NCBI RefSeq assembly: GCF_025486315.1
Contig: NZ_JAOOPY010000005.1
Location: 1-64,000 of the forward strand
Origin: Variovorax sp. N23
Lineage (GTDB): Bacteria > Pseudomonadota > Gammaproteobacteria > Burkholderiales > Burkholderiaceae_C
Reading direction: 5' to 3'
Length of the DNA stretch: 64,000 bases
Shown piece by piece: positions 7,202 through 16,729 of this stretch. How positions within the stretch are numbered: position 1 is the first letter of the stretch; every line of letters begins with the position of its first letter. The translations under genes and the position numbers were made by a program. The notes beneath the pieces are model-generated. The model saw nothing but the letters and a program-made list of their open reading frames with translations. It did not search any database and had not been told where the DNA came from.

Positions 7202-8601
7202 ACATCGCCCCAGCCGCCGCCGATCGCGCGGATCAGGCCGACCGTCGCCTGGTACTGCGCCGAGCGCACCTGCAGCGCCTGGCGGCGGTTGCGCAGTTCG
7301 CTGCGCCGGGCGTCCAGCAGGTCGAGCTGGCTGACGTAGCCGTTGCGGTAGCGCGTATCCGACAGCGCCGTGGCCCGCGCCGCTGAACTCACGGCCCGCG
7401 CCTGCACCACTGCCTGCTCGTCCAGCAGCCGCAACGAGGCCAGTTGATCTTCGACCTCCTGGAAGGCGACGAGCACCTGCGACCGGTAGGTGGCCAGCGC
7501 GCCGTCGAGCCGGGCCGATGCACTCTGCACGCCCGCCTCGCGACGGCCGCCGTCGAGGATGGGGAGCGACAGCAGCGCGCCGATGCCCCATGAGCGGGCC
7601 GACCACTTGAACAAGTCGCCCAGTTCGGGCGACGCGTAGCCGCCGCCACCGGTCAGCGAGATGCTCGGGAACCACGCCGTCTGCGCCACGCCGACACGCG
7701 CCTGCGCGGCCATCACGGTCTTCTGCGCCGCCAGCACGTCGGGCCGGCGCTCGAGCACCGTCGACGGCAGGCCGGCGGGGATGCTCGGCAGCGCGGTGCG
7801 CCACGCTTCGCGCGTCAGGCTGAACTGCGAGGCGGTCTCGCCCAGCAGCACGGCCAGGGCGTGTTCCGCCAGCGCGCGCTGGCGGTCGAGCGCCAGCGCG
7901 TCGGATTCGGTCGAGGCCAGCTCGGTCTGCACACGCGCGACATCGAGCTCGGCCAGGTCGCCGGCGCGCTCGCGCCGCTCGGTCAGGCGCAGCGTGTCGC
8001 GGTAGGCCTCGACGGTGTCGCGCATCAGCGTGCGCTCGTCGTCGAGCGCGCGCAGCGCCAGGTAGTTCTGCGCGACCTCGGCCTGGACCAGCAGTTTGGC
8101 GCTCTGCAGCAGCGCGGCGCTGCCCTGCGCGTCGAGTGCCGCGGCATCGCTGGCGCCGGAGAGGCGGCCGAACAGGTCCAGTTCGTAGGACACGCTGGCA
8201 CCGGCGTTCAGCAGGGTCGACGGCCGGTTGCTCTGGTTGCGGTCCAGGCCCTGCGATCGGCTCGCGCCGCCGCCCAGGCCGACCTGCACCGACCGGTCGG
8301 CGTCGACGCTGCGCGCCAGCGCGCGCGCCTCGGCCAGCCGCGCGGCGGCCTGCTGGATGCTGGTGTTGCTGGCGCCGGCACGGGCGACCAGGTCGTCGAG
8401 CACGGGGTCGTTGAAGGCGCGCCACCAGTCGCCGGCGGGCTGCACAGGGGCCGTGCCGGCCTGCGCCGTCGGCGCTTCCTTGAACTGCGCCGGGGCGGCC
8501 ACCGTGGCCGGCAGCTCGGCCACCGAGGCACAGCCGGCGAGCACCAGCGCGGCGGCCAGCGGCGTGAGCCAGTGGGCGAAAGAGGATGAAAGGCTTGTCA
8601 T
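7126..8601 (-). CDS. RND efflux outer-membrane lipoprotein (OprN/OprM-like)
   Basis: A 491-aa member of the TolC-like outer membrane factor family (NodT type). The N-terminal signal peptide ends in an LAGC lipobox with Cys24 as the acylation site. Two repeated efflux-protein domains of long alpha-hairpins follow, with typical segments DWWRAFNDPVLDDLV near residue 70, YELDLFGRLS, ERRPDVLAAQ, and LSLPILDGGRR. It is the last gene of the efflux operon, 35 bp after the pump gene. It would form the exit duct of the tripartite pump. Confidence 0.93.
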   Translation of the reverse strand: MTSLSSSFAHWLTPLAAALVLAGCASVAELPATVAAPAQFKEAPTAQAGTAPVQPAGDWWRAFNDPVLDDLVARAGASNTSIQQAAARLAEARALARSVDADRSVQVGLGGGASRSQGLDRNQSNRPSTLLNAGASVSYELDLFGRLSGASDAAALDAQGSAALLQSAKLLVQAEVAQNYLALRALDDERTLMRDTVEAYRDTLRLTERRERAGDLAELDVARVQTELASTESDALALDRQRALAEHALAVLLGETASQFSLTREAWRTALPSIPAGLPSTVLERRPDVLAAQKTVMAAQARVGVAQTAWFPSISLTGGGGYASPELGDLFKWSARSWGIGALLSLPILDGGRREAGVQSASARLDGALATYRSQVLVAFQEVEDQLASLRLLDEQAVVQARAVSSAARATALSDTRYRNGYVSQLDLLDARRSELRNRRQALQVRSAQYQATVGLIRAIGGGWGDVQLAATEPAAATRMSSATPIEKALE

Positions 8602-8636
8602 GAGGAAAGGCTCCTGCGTCGGGCGTCGTGCGCCGT

Positions 8637-11600
8637 TCATTCGATCGGGTGGCGGGGTGCCGCCGGGTGCGGGTGCAGCGGGGCGCCGCCGCCGCCGTGC
8701 ACCACCGAGAGGTCGCCGGCCGGGGCAAACGCCTCGACGTCGTGCGGCACCTCGCCGTGCTGCTTGAGCGGGCGGTTGCCCGTGAGGCGGCGCAGCAACA
8801 CGTAGAACACCGGTGTCAGGAACAGGCCGAAGGCCGTCACGCCGATCATCCCGGCGAACACCGCCACGCCCATCGCCTTGCGCATTTCGGAGCCGGCACC
8901 GGTCGAGAGCACCAGGGGCAGCACACCCATCACGAAGGCCAGCGAGGTCATCAGGATGGGGCGCAACCGCAGGCGGCTGGCCTCGATGGCGGCCTGGATC
9001 GGCGTTCGCCCGGCGAATTCGAGCTCTCGGGCGAACTCCACGATCAGGATCGCGTTCTTCGCACTCAGCCCCACCAGCACGATCAGCCCGATCTGCGTGA
9101 AGACGTTGTTGTCGCCCCCCGAGATCCAGACACCGGTCATGGCGGCGAGCAGGCCCATCGGCACGATCAGGATGATCGCGATCGGCAGCGTCAGGCTCTC
9201 GTACTGCGCGGCGAGCACCAGGAACACCAGCAGCAGCGCCAGCGGGAAGACGAGGAAGGCGGAGTTGCCGGCCAGGATTTCCTGGTACGTCAGCTCGGTC
9301 CACTCGAAGCCGATGCCCTGCGGCAGCGTCTCGGCGGCGATGCGCTTGATGGCGTCCTGCGCCTGCCCCGACGAATAGCCGGGGGCCGGGCCGCCGTTGA
9401 TGTCGGCCGTGAGGTAGCCGTTGTAGCGCATGGCGCGTTCCGGGCCGAAGCTCGCGTTGACCTTCATCAGCGCCGACAGCGGCACCATCTCGCCGGTGGT
9501 CGAGCGCACCTTCAGCAGGCCCACGTCTTCGGCACGGGCGCGGTACGGTGCGTCGGCCTGGACCCGCACCGAGTACGTGCGGCCGAACTTGTTGAAGTCG
9601 TTCGCATACAGGCTGCCCAGGTAGATCTGCATGGTGTCGAAGATGTCCGTCACCGGCACGCCGAGCTGGCGCGCCTTGGTGCGGTCGATGTCGGCGTACA
9701 GCTGCGGCACGTTGACCTGCCAGCTGGTGAACATGCCGGCCAGTTCAGGTGCCTGCCGTGCCTTGCCGATGAAGGCCTTCACGGCTGCGTCCATCTGGTC
9801 GTAGCCCAGCGAGGCGCGGTCTTCCACCTGCAGCTTGAAGCCGCCCGTGGTGCCCAGGCCCGCCACCGGGGGCGGCGGGAACATCACGATGAAGGCATCC
9901 TGGATGCTGGCGAAAGCCCCGTTGAGCTGGCCCGCGACGGCGCCGCCACTCTGGTCCTTGCGCTCGCGCTCTGCGAACGGCTTGAGCGTGGCGAACACGA
10001 TGCCCGAGTTCGAGCTGTTGGTGAAGCCGTTGATCGACAGACCCGGGAAGGCGATGGCGTCTTCGATGTTCGGGTTCTTCTTCATGATCTCGCCCATGCG
10101 GTGGATCACGTCTTCGGTGCGGTCGAGCGTGGCGCCGTCGGGCAGCTGCGCGAAGCCGATCAGGTACTGCTTGTCCTGGGCTGGCACGAAGCCGCTCGGT
10201 ACCGCCTTGAACAGGCCGAAGGTCACGCCGATCAGCGCCAGATACACCACCATCATCAGCGTCTTGCGCCCGATCACGCCCTTGACACCGCCGCTGTAGG
10301 CCTCGGAACCGCGATGGAACAGCTTGTTGAAACCGCGGAACAGCCAGCCGAGGTACTTGTCCATGAAGCGCGTCAGCGCATCCTTGGGTTGGTCATGGCC
10401 ACGCAGCAGCAAGGCGGCGAGCGCGGGCGACAGCGTGAGCGAGTTGATCGCCGAGATCACCGTCGAGATCGCGATGGTCACCGCGAACTGGCGGTAGAAC
10501 TGCCCGGTGAGGCCGCTGATGAAGGCCAGCGGCACGAACACGGCCACCAGCACCAGCGCGATCGCGATGATGGGGCCCGACACCTCGCGCATGGCGCGGT
10601 AGGTGGCGTCGCGCGGACTCAGCCCCGCCTCGATGTTGCGCTCGACGTTCTCCACCACCACGATGGCGTCGTCCACCACGATGCCGATCGCCAGCACCAG
10701 CCCGAACAGGCTCAGTGCGTTGATCGAGAAGCCCAGGATGTGCAGCACCGCGAAAGTCCCGATGACCGACACCGGCACGGCCAGCAGCGGAATGATGGAC
10801 GCGCGCCAGGTCTGCAGGAACAGGATCACCACCAGCACGACCAGCAGGATGGCCTCGAGCAGCGTGTGCACCACCGATTCGATGGACGCACGCACGAACT
10901 GCGTCGGGTCGTAGGCGATGCGGTATTCCACGCCCTCGGGCATGTTCTTGGCCAGCTCGTCCATCGTGGCGCGCACGTCGCGCGAGATGTCGAGCGCGTT
11001 GGAGCCGGGCGACTGGAACACGCCCATGCCGACGGCCGGGTCGTTGTTCAGCAGCGAGCGCAGCGAGTAGTCGGCGGCGCCCATCTCGAGGCGGCCGATG
11101 TCGCGCAGGCGGGTCACGGCGCCGTCGGTGCCGGTCTTCACGATGATGTCGCCGAACTCTTCCTCGCTCTGCAGGCGGCCCTGCGCGTTGATCGACAGCT
11201 GCATGTCCACGCCGGGCAGACCCGGCGATGCGCCGACCACGCCGGCCGCCGCCTGGATGTTCTGGCCGCGGATGGCCGCCACCACGTCGCTGGCCGAGAG
11301 GCCGCGCTGCGCGACCTTCTGCGGGTCGAGCCAGACGCGCATCGCGTAGTCGCCGCCGCCGAAGATCTGCACCTGGCCCACGCCCTGGATGCGCGCGAGC
11401 CGGTCCTTGACGTTGAGCACCGCGTAGTTGCGCAGGTAGTTGATGTCGTAGCGGTTGTTGGGCGACACCATGTGCACGACCATCGTCAGGTCGGGTGCGC
11501 TCTTGATGGTCGTGATGCCGAGCCGGCGCACTTCCTCAGGCAGGCGCGGCTCGGCCTGCGAGACGCGGTTCTGCACCAGCTGCTGCGCCTTGTCCGGGTC

Positions 11601-11900
11601 GGTGCCCAGCTTAAAGGTCACGGTCAGCGTCATCACGCCGTCGGTGGTCGCCTGGCTGCCCATGTAGAGCATGCCCTCGACCCCGTTGATCTGCTCCTCG
11701 ATCGGCGTCGCCACCGTCTCGGCGATCACCTTCGGGTTGGCGCCCGGGTACTGGGCGCGCACCACCACCGAGGGCGGCGCGACTTCGGGGTATTCGGAGA
11801 TCGGCAGCGCCCGCATGGCGATCAGCCCGGCGATGAGGATCAGCACCGACAGCACGCCGGCAAAGATCGGCCTGTCGATGAAGAATTTGGAGAGATTCAT
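8637..11900 (-). CDS. RND efflux pump, inner-membrane transporter (MexF-like, HAE1)
   Basis: A 1087-aa proton-driven drug exporter. The N-terminus FFIDRPIFAGVLSVLI, the motif GIVVDDAIVVVENVERN in TM4 with the paired Asp relay, and the closing LTPVFYVLLRRL are characteristic. Overall wording resembles MexF more than MexB. The C-terminus ends in a His/Pro-rich tail of about 50 residues. It is 41 bp downstream of the adaptor gene and upstream of the outer-membrane component, giving a complete tripartite set. Substrates cannot be read from sequence; MexF relatives export chloramphenicol, quinolones and trimethoprim. Confidence 0.96.
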   Translation of the reverse strand: MNLSKFFIDRPIFAGVLSVLILIAGLIAMRALPISEYPEVAPPSVVVRAQYPGANPKVIAETVATPIEEQINGVEGMLYMGSQATTDGVMTLTVTFKLGTDPDKAQQLVQNRVSQAEPRLPEEVRRLGITTIKSAPDLTMVVHMVSPNNRYDINYLRNYAVLNVKDRLARIQGVGQVQIFGGGDYAMRVWLDPQKVAQRGLSASDVVAAIRGQNIQAAAGVVGASPGLPGVDMQLSINAQGRLQSEEEFGDIIVKTGTDGAVTRLRDIGRLEMGAADYSLRSLLNNDPAVGMGVFQSPGSNALDISRDVRATMDELAKNMPEGVEYRIAYDPTQFVRASIESVVHTLLEAILLVVLVVILFLQTWRASIIPLLAVPVSVIGTFAVLHILGFSINALSLFGLVLAIGIVVDDAIVVVENVERNIEAGLSPRDATYRAMREVSGPIIAIALVLVAVFVPLAFISGLTGQFYRQFAVTIAISTVISAINSLTLSPALAALLLRGHDQPKDALTRFMDKYLGWLFRGFNKLFHRGSEAYSGGVKGVIGRKTLMMVVYLALIGVTFGLFKAVPSGFVPAQDKQYLIGFAQLPDGATLDRTEDVIHRMGEIMKKNPNIEDAIAFPGLSINGFTNSSNSGIVFATLKPFAERERKDQSGGAVAGQLNGAFASIQDAFIVMFPPPPVAGLGTTGGFKLQVEDRASLGYDQMDAAVKAFIGKARQAPELAGMFTSWQVNVPQLYADIDRTKARQLGVPVTDIFDTMQIYLGSLYANDFNKFGRTYSVRVQADAPYRARAEDVGLLKVRSTTGEMVPLSALMKVNASFGPERAMRYNGYLTADINGGPAPGYSSGQAQDAIKRIAAETLPQGIGFEWTELTYQEILAGNSAFLVFPLALLLVFLVLAAQYESLTLPIAIILIVPMGLLAAMTGVWISGGDNNVFTQIGLIVLVGLSAKNAILIVEFARELEFAGRTPIQAAIEASRLRLRPILMTSLAFVMGVLPLVLSTGAGSEMRKAMGVAVFAGMIGVTAFGLFLTPVFYVLLRRLTGNRPLKQHGEVPHDVEAFAPAGDLSVVHGGGGAPLHPHPAAPRHPIE

Positions 11901-11941
11901 GGTGTTCTTTCAGAGCGGCGGCAAGGGAAACGCGCCCGGGC

Positions 11942-13195
11942 TCACTTCGTCGCGGCGACCTGGGTGGCAGCGGCCTGGGTCTTGGCCTGCGCCGCGTCCA
12001 TCGGCACCACCGCCGGCTCGACCAGCGTGCCGGGGCGCACGTGCTGCAGGCCGTTGACGACCACGCGTTCACCCGCCTTCAGGCCCTGCGTGACCACGCG
12101 CAGGCCGTTGGCCGGCGCGCCCAGCACGACTTCGCGGTACTCGGTCTTGTTCTCGCCGTTCACGACCATCACAAACTTCTTGTTCTGGTCGGTGCCCACG
12201 GCGCGCTCGCTCACCAGCACCACGCGGCTGGTGTGGGCCTGGCCCATGCGGATGCGGGCGAACTGGCCGGGGATCAGCGAACCGTCCTGGTTGTCGAAGG
12301 CGGCGCGCACGCGCACCGTGCCGCTGCGGGCGTCGACCTGGTTGTCGATCAGCTGCAGCTTGCCCTCGAAGGGCGTGCCCTCGGTGGCGGCCGTGCCCAT
12401 CTGCACCGGGATCTGGTCGAGTGGCCTGCGCGCGCCGGCGCCGCTGCTCGCCATGTCCTTGAGCGCCTTGCCCACGATCTGCTCGTCGGCGTCGAAGCTC
12501 GCGTAGATCGGGCTGACCGAGACCAGCGTGGTCAGCACCGGCGCACCGGGGCCGGCGGCCACCAGGTTGCCGACCGTGACCTCGATCCGGCCGATGCGGC
12601 CCGCCACCGGCGCCCGCACCTGCGTGTAGCCCAGGTTCAGGCGCGCGCTCTGCAGCGATGCCTGCGCGGCACGCAGACTGGCTTCGGCCTCGCGGCCGGC
12701 GTTGCTGCGTTCGTCCAGTTCACGCTGGGCGATGGCGCGCTCGTCCCACAGGCGCTTGGCGCGTTCCTGCTCGCTGCGGCTGAAGGCGGCGCGGGCCTGG
12801 GCCGACGCGACCTGCGCTTCGGCGCGGTCGACCTCGGCCGCGTACGGCGCCGGGTCGATGGTGATCAGCAGGTCGCCCTTCTTCACCAGCGAGCCTTCGC
12901 GGAAATGCACCGACTGCACCGCACCGGCGACCCGGGAGCGGACATCGACGCGCTCGACCGCCTCGAGCCGGCCCGAGAACTCGTCCCAGGCGGTGATCTC
13001 GGTCTGGGCGACGGTCGCGACCGACACCGGCGTGGCGCGCGGTGCGGTGGCCGCGGGCGTGTTCGCTTCGGCCTCCATCGGGCGCAGCCCGAACAGCGCC
13101 GAGACGATGGCAGCGACCGCGGTCAGCACGGTCACGGTGGGCCACAGGCCGCGGCGGGCGGTGGCGACGAGCGGGTTGGCTGGTTGCTTGTTCAT
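11942..13195 (-). CDS. RND efflux periplasmic adaptor (MexE-like)
   Basis: A 417-aa membrane-fusion protein. One N-terminal hydrophobic segment (about residues 19-37) anchors or exports it. The lipoyl/hairpin region includes DVRSRVAGAVQSVHF and GDLLITIDPAPY, followed by a coiled hairpin rich in Ala, Glu and Arg, then APVAGRIGRIEVTVGN and a beta-barrel part. The start at 13195 was chosen over an ATG 12 codons upstream because MNKQP precedes a normal membrane signal. It bridges the pump and the outer-membrane duct. A hairpin lies 45 bp upstream. Confidence 0.93.
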   Translation of the reverse strand: MNKQPANPLVATARRGLWPTVTVLTAVAAIVSALFGLRPMEAEANTPAATAPRATPVSVATVAQTEITAWDEFSGRLEAVERVDVRSRVAGAVQSVHFREGSLVKKGDLLITIDPAPYAAEVDRAEAQVASAQARAAFSRSEQERAKRLWDERAIAQRELDERSNAGREAEASLRAAQASLQSARLNLGYTQVRAPVAGRIGRIEVTVGNLVAAGPGAPVLTTLVSVSPIYASFDADEQIVGKALKDMASSGAGARRPLDQIPVQMGTAATEGTPFEGKLQLIDNQVDARSGTVRVRAAFDNQDGSLIPGQFARIRMGQAHTSRVVLVSERAVGTDQNKKFVMVVNGENKTEYREVVLGAPANGLRVVTQGLKAGERVVVNGLQHVRPGTLVEPAVVPMDAAQAKTQAAATQVAATK

Positions 13196-13239
13196 GGTGA
13201 TTTCCGTCCTCGAGGTGGTTTTTGAAAGCAAAAGGCCAT

Positions 13240-13256
13240 CCGGCGCATGGCGCCGG
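13240..13256 (-). terminator. Hairpin between hydrolase-like gene and efflux adaptor gene
   Basis: On the minus strand CCGGCGC-N3-GCGCCGG forms a 7-bp GC stem followed within six bases by CTTTT. It lies in the 155-bp gap between the hydrolase-fold gene and the adaptor gene. It could act as a partial terminator lowering pump expression relative to the first gene. The T-run is short. Confidence 0.4.
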
Positions 13257-13350
13257 GCGACAAAAGGGCCAGCCCCCGGGCATCCGGGTGCCGAAATTCA
13301 GAATGGAAGGGGATGCCGGCGGCCTGTCTCCGAGGCCCGCCGGCCGGCGC

Positions 13351-14232
13351 CTAGTGCGGCGGTTGCGTGGGCGTGCTCTCGAAGAACTCGCGGAAACGCT
13401 GCGTCACCAGCGGTGCGCACGGACAGTCGATGCAGGTGGCCGGATCGGCCAGCGCCTCGGGCCAGCCCTTGGCGGCATCGAGGACCTCGCTGCGCACCGG
13501 AATGCCGGCCTCTTCGAGCCGTTTCGCGTAGCGCACGGCCTCGTCGCGCATCGGGTCGCTCTGCCCAGTCAGGACCAGCGTCGGCGCCAGGTCGGCCAGG
13601 CGGCGGGACGAGCCCGGCACCGCGTACGGATGCTCCGCATCACGCGGGCAGCGCAGGTACTTCTGCCACCCTTCGCTGTACTTGCAGTCGGTCGCATCCC
13701 CCGTGGCCTGGCGCAGCGAGGCGGTGCCGGCGCACGGGTCGAGCATCGGCGACAGCAGGATCTGGCCGGCCAGCGGCGGATGGGCCCGGTCACGCGCGAT
13801 CAGCGCCAGCGACGCGGCCAGGTTGCCGCCGGCTTCCTCGCCCGCCAGGTAGATGCGTGCGCCCTTCCCGCCCAGCTTGGTGCGCTGCTTGTAGAGCCAT
13901 TCGAGCGCTTCGTAGCCGACCTCGATCGCGTCCGGAAAGGGATGCAGCGGCGCCAGCGGGTAGGCCATCGACACCACCGTGGCGCCCGCCGCCACCAGCA
14001 TGCGCGCCACGGCGCGGCCGTCGTCCAGGTCGCCGTTGGCGAAGTTGCCGCCGTGCAGGTGCAGCACCAGCGGCCGATCGGCGGGCAGGCCCCGCCCGGT
14101 GCGCACGCCGTAGGTGCGGGCGGCCACCGGTTCCCGCTTGGGCAGCAGGATCGTGATGTCGTTCTCGGCCGCGGCCGGCAACGCGGCTAGGCCGGAAGAC
14201 TCGGGGGCGGTGGGCACGGGACGGGTGGACAT
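13351..14232 (-). CDS. HSL-type alpha/beta-hydrolase-fold protein lacking the nucleophile Ser
   Basis: A 293-aa protein with the overall plan of hormone-sensitive-lipase-type esterases: HGGN oxyanion motif at residues 60-63, the nucleophile-elbow region at 131-136, and SDPMRDEA around Asp226. In the elbow the usual GDSAGG reads GEEAGG, so Glu133 replaces the catalytic Ser. No His is found where the family has its C-terminal HGF motif. The C-terminal part instead holds CIDCPC (Cys267, 270, 272). Classic Ser hydrolysis therefore looks impossible. It is the first gene of the minus-strand efflux operon and is divergent from the LysR gene, so co-regulation is likely. Confidence 0.75.
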   Translation of the reverse strand: MSTRPVPTAPESSGLAALPAAAENDITILLPKREPVAARTYGVRTGRGLPADRPLVLHLHGGNFANGDLDDGRAVARMLVAAGATVVSMAYPLAPLHPFPDAIEVGYEALEWLYKQRTKLGGKGARIYLAGEEAGGNLAASLALIARDRAHPPLAGQILLSPMLDPCAGTASLRQATGDATDCKYSEGWQKYLRCPRDAEHPYAVPGSSRRLADLAPTLVLTGQSDPMRDEAVRYAKRLEEAGIPVRSEVLDAAKGWPEALADPATCIDCPCAPLVTQRFREFFESTPTQPPH

Positions 14233-14433
14233 GGTGAACCTGTGGGCGGTCGGGTGGTTAGACGATGGATGAAATGTACGGGCGCCAGCCGGCACCGGAA
14301 GAGGTACTTTGCCATCTCACCGTTTCCCCACGACGAACAATCGACGCCGCGCCTGCGTGTGAGAATCCGCCCACGCAGCAGGGAGCTGCGGCAGCCAGCG
14401 GCCACAAGCCGACAAGAGAGCAGGAACAATCGG
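14233..14433. promoter_or_regulatory. Divergent promoter region between the efflux operon and its LysR gene
   Basis: This 201-bp gap separates two divergent starts, the usual site of LysR-type operators. I see no strong sigma70 hexamer pair on either strand. The arrangement alone supports regulation of the efflux operon from here. Confidence 0.4.
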
Positions 14434-15354
14434 ATGGATCAGATCCAGGCAATGCGGGTCTTCGCCCGCGTGGTGGAAACCGGCAGCTTCACGCGCGCGG
14501 CCGACTCGCTGGCCCTGCCCAAGGGCACGGTCACCAAGCAGATCCAGGCGCTGGAGGCGCGCGTGCGCGTCAAGCTGCTCAACCGCACCACCCGCCGAGT
14601 GACGGTCACGCCCGACGGCGCCGCCTATTACGAACGCGCCTCGCGGCTGCTCACCGAACTGGACGATCTCGACGCCAGCATGATCAACGCGCAGGCCAAC
14701 CCGTCGGGGCGATTGCGCATCGACGTCGGCTCGTCGATGGCCAACCTGCTGCTGATTCCGGCCATCGAGAGCTTCTACGAGCGCTTCCCGGACATCCAGC
14801 TCGACATGGGCGTGTCGGACCGCATCGTCGACCTGATCGCCGACAACGTCGACTGCGTGATCCGTGTCGGCGAAATCAGCGACCAGTCGCTGGTGGCGCG
14901 CCGCATCGGCCACCTGCCCTTCATCAACGTCGCGTCGCCCGGCTACCTGCGCCGCCACGGCGTGCCCAAGCATCCGCACGACCTGGAGAAGAGCCATCGC
15001 GTGGTGAACCATTTCTCCGGCAGCACGCGGCGCATGTACCCGCTGGAGTTCAACAAGGACGGCGAGCACATCGAGCCCGATGCACCCTACCGCCTGGCGG
15101 TCAACGAAAGCAACTCGCACACCACGGCGGTGCTGGCCGGGCTGGGCGCCTCGCAGATGGTGACCTTCATCGCCCAGCCCTACCTGGACCGCGGCGAACT
15201 GGTTCAGATCATGCCGGACTGGACCCGCGAGCCGCTGCCGATCTACGTGGTGTACCCGCCCAACCGGCACCTGAGCGCCAAGGTGCGCGCCTTCGTCGAT
15301 TGGACGGCGGAGCTGTTCGGCAAGCATCCGCAACTGCAGCTGCAGCGCAGCTGA
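14434..15354 (+). CDS. LysR-type transcriptional regulator next to the efflux operon
   Basis: A 306-aa LysR protein. Residues 1-60 form the winged HTH (MRVFARVVETGSFTRAADSL then LPKGTVTKQIQALEA, read with breaks). An effector-binding domain follows with SMANLLLIPAIESFYERFP and the DCVIRVGEISDQSLVARRIG stretch of the CrgA/AaeR-like subgroup. ATG 14434 is preceded by AGGAACAATCGG, a usable ribosome site. Divergent placement beside the hydrolase-fold gene and the RND genes suggests it controls them, as MexT does for mexEF-oprN, although this protein is not clearly a MexT orthologue. Confidence 0.9.
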   Translation: MDQIQAMRVFARVVETGSFTRAADSLALPKGTVTKQIQALEARVRVKLLNRTTRRVTVTPDGAAYYERASRLLTELDDLDASMINAQANPSGRLRIDVGSSMANLLLIPAIESFYERFPDIQLDMGVSDRIVDLIADNVDCVIRVGEISDQSLVARRIGHLPFINVASPGYLRRHGVPKHPHDLEKSHRVVNHFSGSTRRMYPLEFNKDGEHIEPDAPYRLAVNESNSHTTAVLAGLGASQMVTFIAQPYLDRGELVQIMPDWTREPLPIYVVYPPNRHLSAKVRAFVDWTAELFGKHPQLQLQRS

Positions 15355-15478
15355 CCGGCGCAGCAGCGAGTCGGCTGTCGGCCTCCGCCGACACGCAGGG
15401 GCGCGTTGACCTGCCGTGCCCGGCGCCGTCGGTGGGCCATGGTCGTGCATCACCCACCGAATCACCACGGAGATGCGC

Positions 15479-15649
15479 ATGACCACGCCCCCCAGACCCA
15501 GCCAGCCCGCCCACCACGACGAGCCCGAGATCACCCAGGAAGAATCCGTGCCCACCGACGGCAAGGACACCGAGGGCGAGGAAATGATGAAGCAGGTGCG
15601 CAACAAGAAGCTCGAGGAGCAGCCCGGCGAGGAGAAGTCCGGGGACTGA
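15479..15649 (+). CDS. Small acidic hypothetical protein
   Basis: A 56-aa, very hydrophilic product rich in Glu, Lys and Pro, probably disordered. ATG 15479 is chosen because GGAG at 15469-15472 lies at the right distance; the ATG at 15473 is too close. It ends three bases before the cobD stop of the opposite strand. No family is recognised. The ribosome site and in-frame composition support a real gene. Confidence 0.5.
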   Translation: MTTPPRPSQPAHHDEPEITQEESVPTDGKDTEGEEMMKQVRNKKLEEQPGEEKSGD

Positions 15650-15652
15650 CGC

Positions 15653-16693
15653 TCAGCGTGCGCGCAGCGACTGCACCGCGGCATACAGGGCCGCCTGCGA
15701 GGCCGGCGGCAGCACCGCCAGCCGCAGCGCCTCCGGCAGCCCGAACGACGCCGCCTCGCGCACCTTGATGCCATGGCCGCGCAGGCCGGCCGCCAGGGCC
15801 GCAAGAGGCTCCACACCGGGGCGCACGCAGAAGAAGCTGGCGACGCTCGGCAGGCATTCCCAGCCCAGCGATGCGCACATCGCCATCTGCTGCAGCTTCC
15901 ATCCGGCCAGCGTTTCGCGAGTGCGTTCCAGACGCGCCCGTGATTCCGCCGAGGTCCAGGCGGCGAGCAGCGCGACCCCATGCCCGCCGACCGGCCACGA
16001 GGGCGCGAGCTGCACCACGGCCTCGCGCAGGTCACGGTCCGCGCGTGGCGCGATCGCGTAGGCCGCGCGGATGCCGGTCAGGCCGAGCGCCTTGTTCGGC
16101 GTGACGAGCTGCCAGACGCGATCCCGCTGCATCGCGTTCAGCGCCAGGGCGCCGTCCAGGCGCAGCGGTTCGTAGGCCAGGTCGAGCACGCAGGCCGCGC
16201 CGTCCGGCAGCCGGTCGATGCGCGCTCCGAGCCCCGCCTCCGGCTGGCCCAGCGGGCTCGACGGATCGCAGGCCCAATGCAGCGACGGCGCAGGGCCGCC
16301 CGCCCTTTCGCCGTCGTTCCAGGTCACCGCCGTCAACCCCCAGGCACGCGCCGCGCGCCGGTAGTCGCCATAGCCGTGCGGCGGCAGCGCGACATGGCGC
16401 CCTCCGCGCGACGCGAAGGCCGCGGTGATGCGGAAGATGAATTCGCTCGCGCTGGCCGCGACGACGATGCGCTCGGCATCGACGCCATGGAAACGGCCCA
16501 GCGTTTCGCGCAGCGCGGTGTACTGCGGATCGGGGTAGTGCGCAGCGTCGACCGCCTGCAGCGCAGCGAGCGCGACGGGGCACGGGCCACAGGCGTTGCC
16601 GTTGGTCGAGAAGTCGTGCGCCGCGACGCCCAGTGCATCGGGGCCGCCGTGCACGACGGCCGCGGTCGTCGACGAGGGAAAGGGAGAAACCAT
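15653..16693 (-). CDS. cobD: Threonine-phosphate decarboxylase-like PLP enzyme
   Basis: A 346-aa class I/II aminotransferase-fold protein. It has the CobD-like N-terminal DFSTNGNACGPCP segment, the HYPDPQYTALRETL segment, an SEFIF substrate loop, and VTPNKALGLTGIRAAYA containing the PLP-binding Lys. It would make (R)-1-amino-2-propanol phosphate for the B12 side chain (called CobC in Pseudomonas nomenclature). It is the last gene of the riboswitch-led operon, 36 bp after cbiB, its functional partner. Length fits the family (about 330-360 aa). Confidence 0.87.
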   Translation of the reverse strand: MVSPFPSSTTAAVVHGGPDALGVAAHDFSTNGNACGPCPVALAALQAVDAAHYPDPQYTALRETLGRFHGVDAERIVVAASASEFIFRITAAFASRGGRHVALPPHGYGDYRRAARAWGLTAVTWNDGERAGGPAPSLHWACDPSSPLGQPEAGLGARIDRLPDGAACVLDLAYEPLRLDGALALNAMQRDRVWQLVTPNKALGLTGIRAAYAIAPRADRDLREAVVQLAPSWPVGGHGVALLAAWTSAESRARLERTRETLAGWKLQQMAMCASLGWECLPSVASFFCVRPGVEPLAALAAGLRGHGIKVREAASFGLPEALRLAVLPPASQAALYAAVQSLRAR

Positions 16694-16729
16694 GGCGAAA
16701 GGAGGATACGCAAGGCCCGAGGCGGCCCC

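Noticed and set aside
8628..12506. Very long open frame on the plus strand (over 1200 codons)
   Set aside because: It is antisense to the RND pump and adaptor genes; composition is His/Gln/Arg/Asp-rich without motifs, as expected for a mirror frame in GC-rich DNA.
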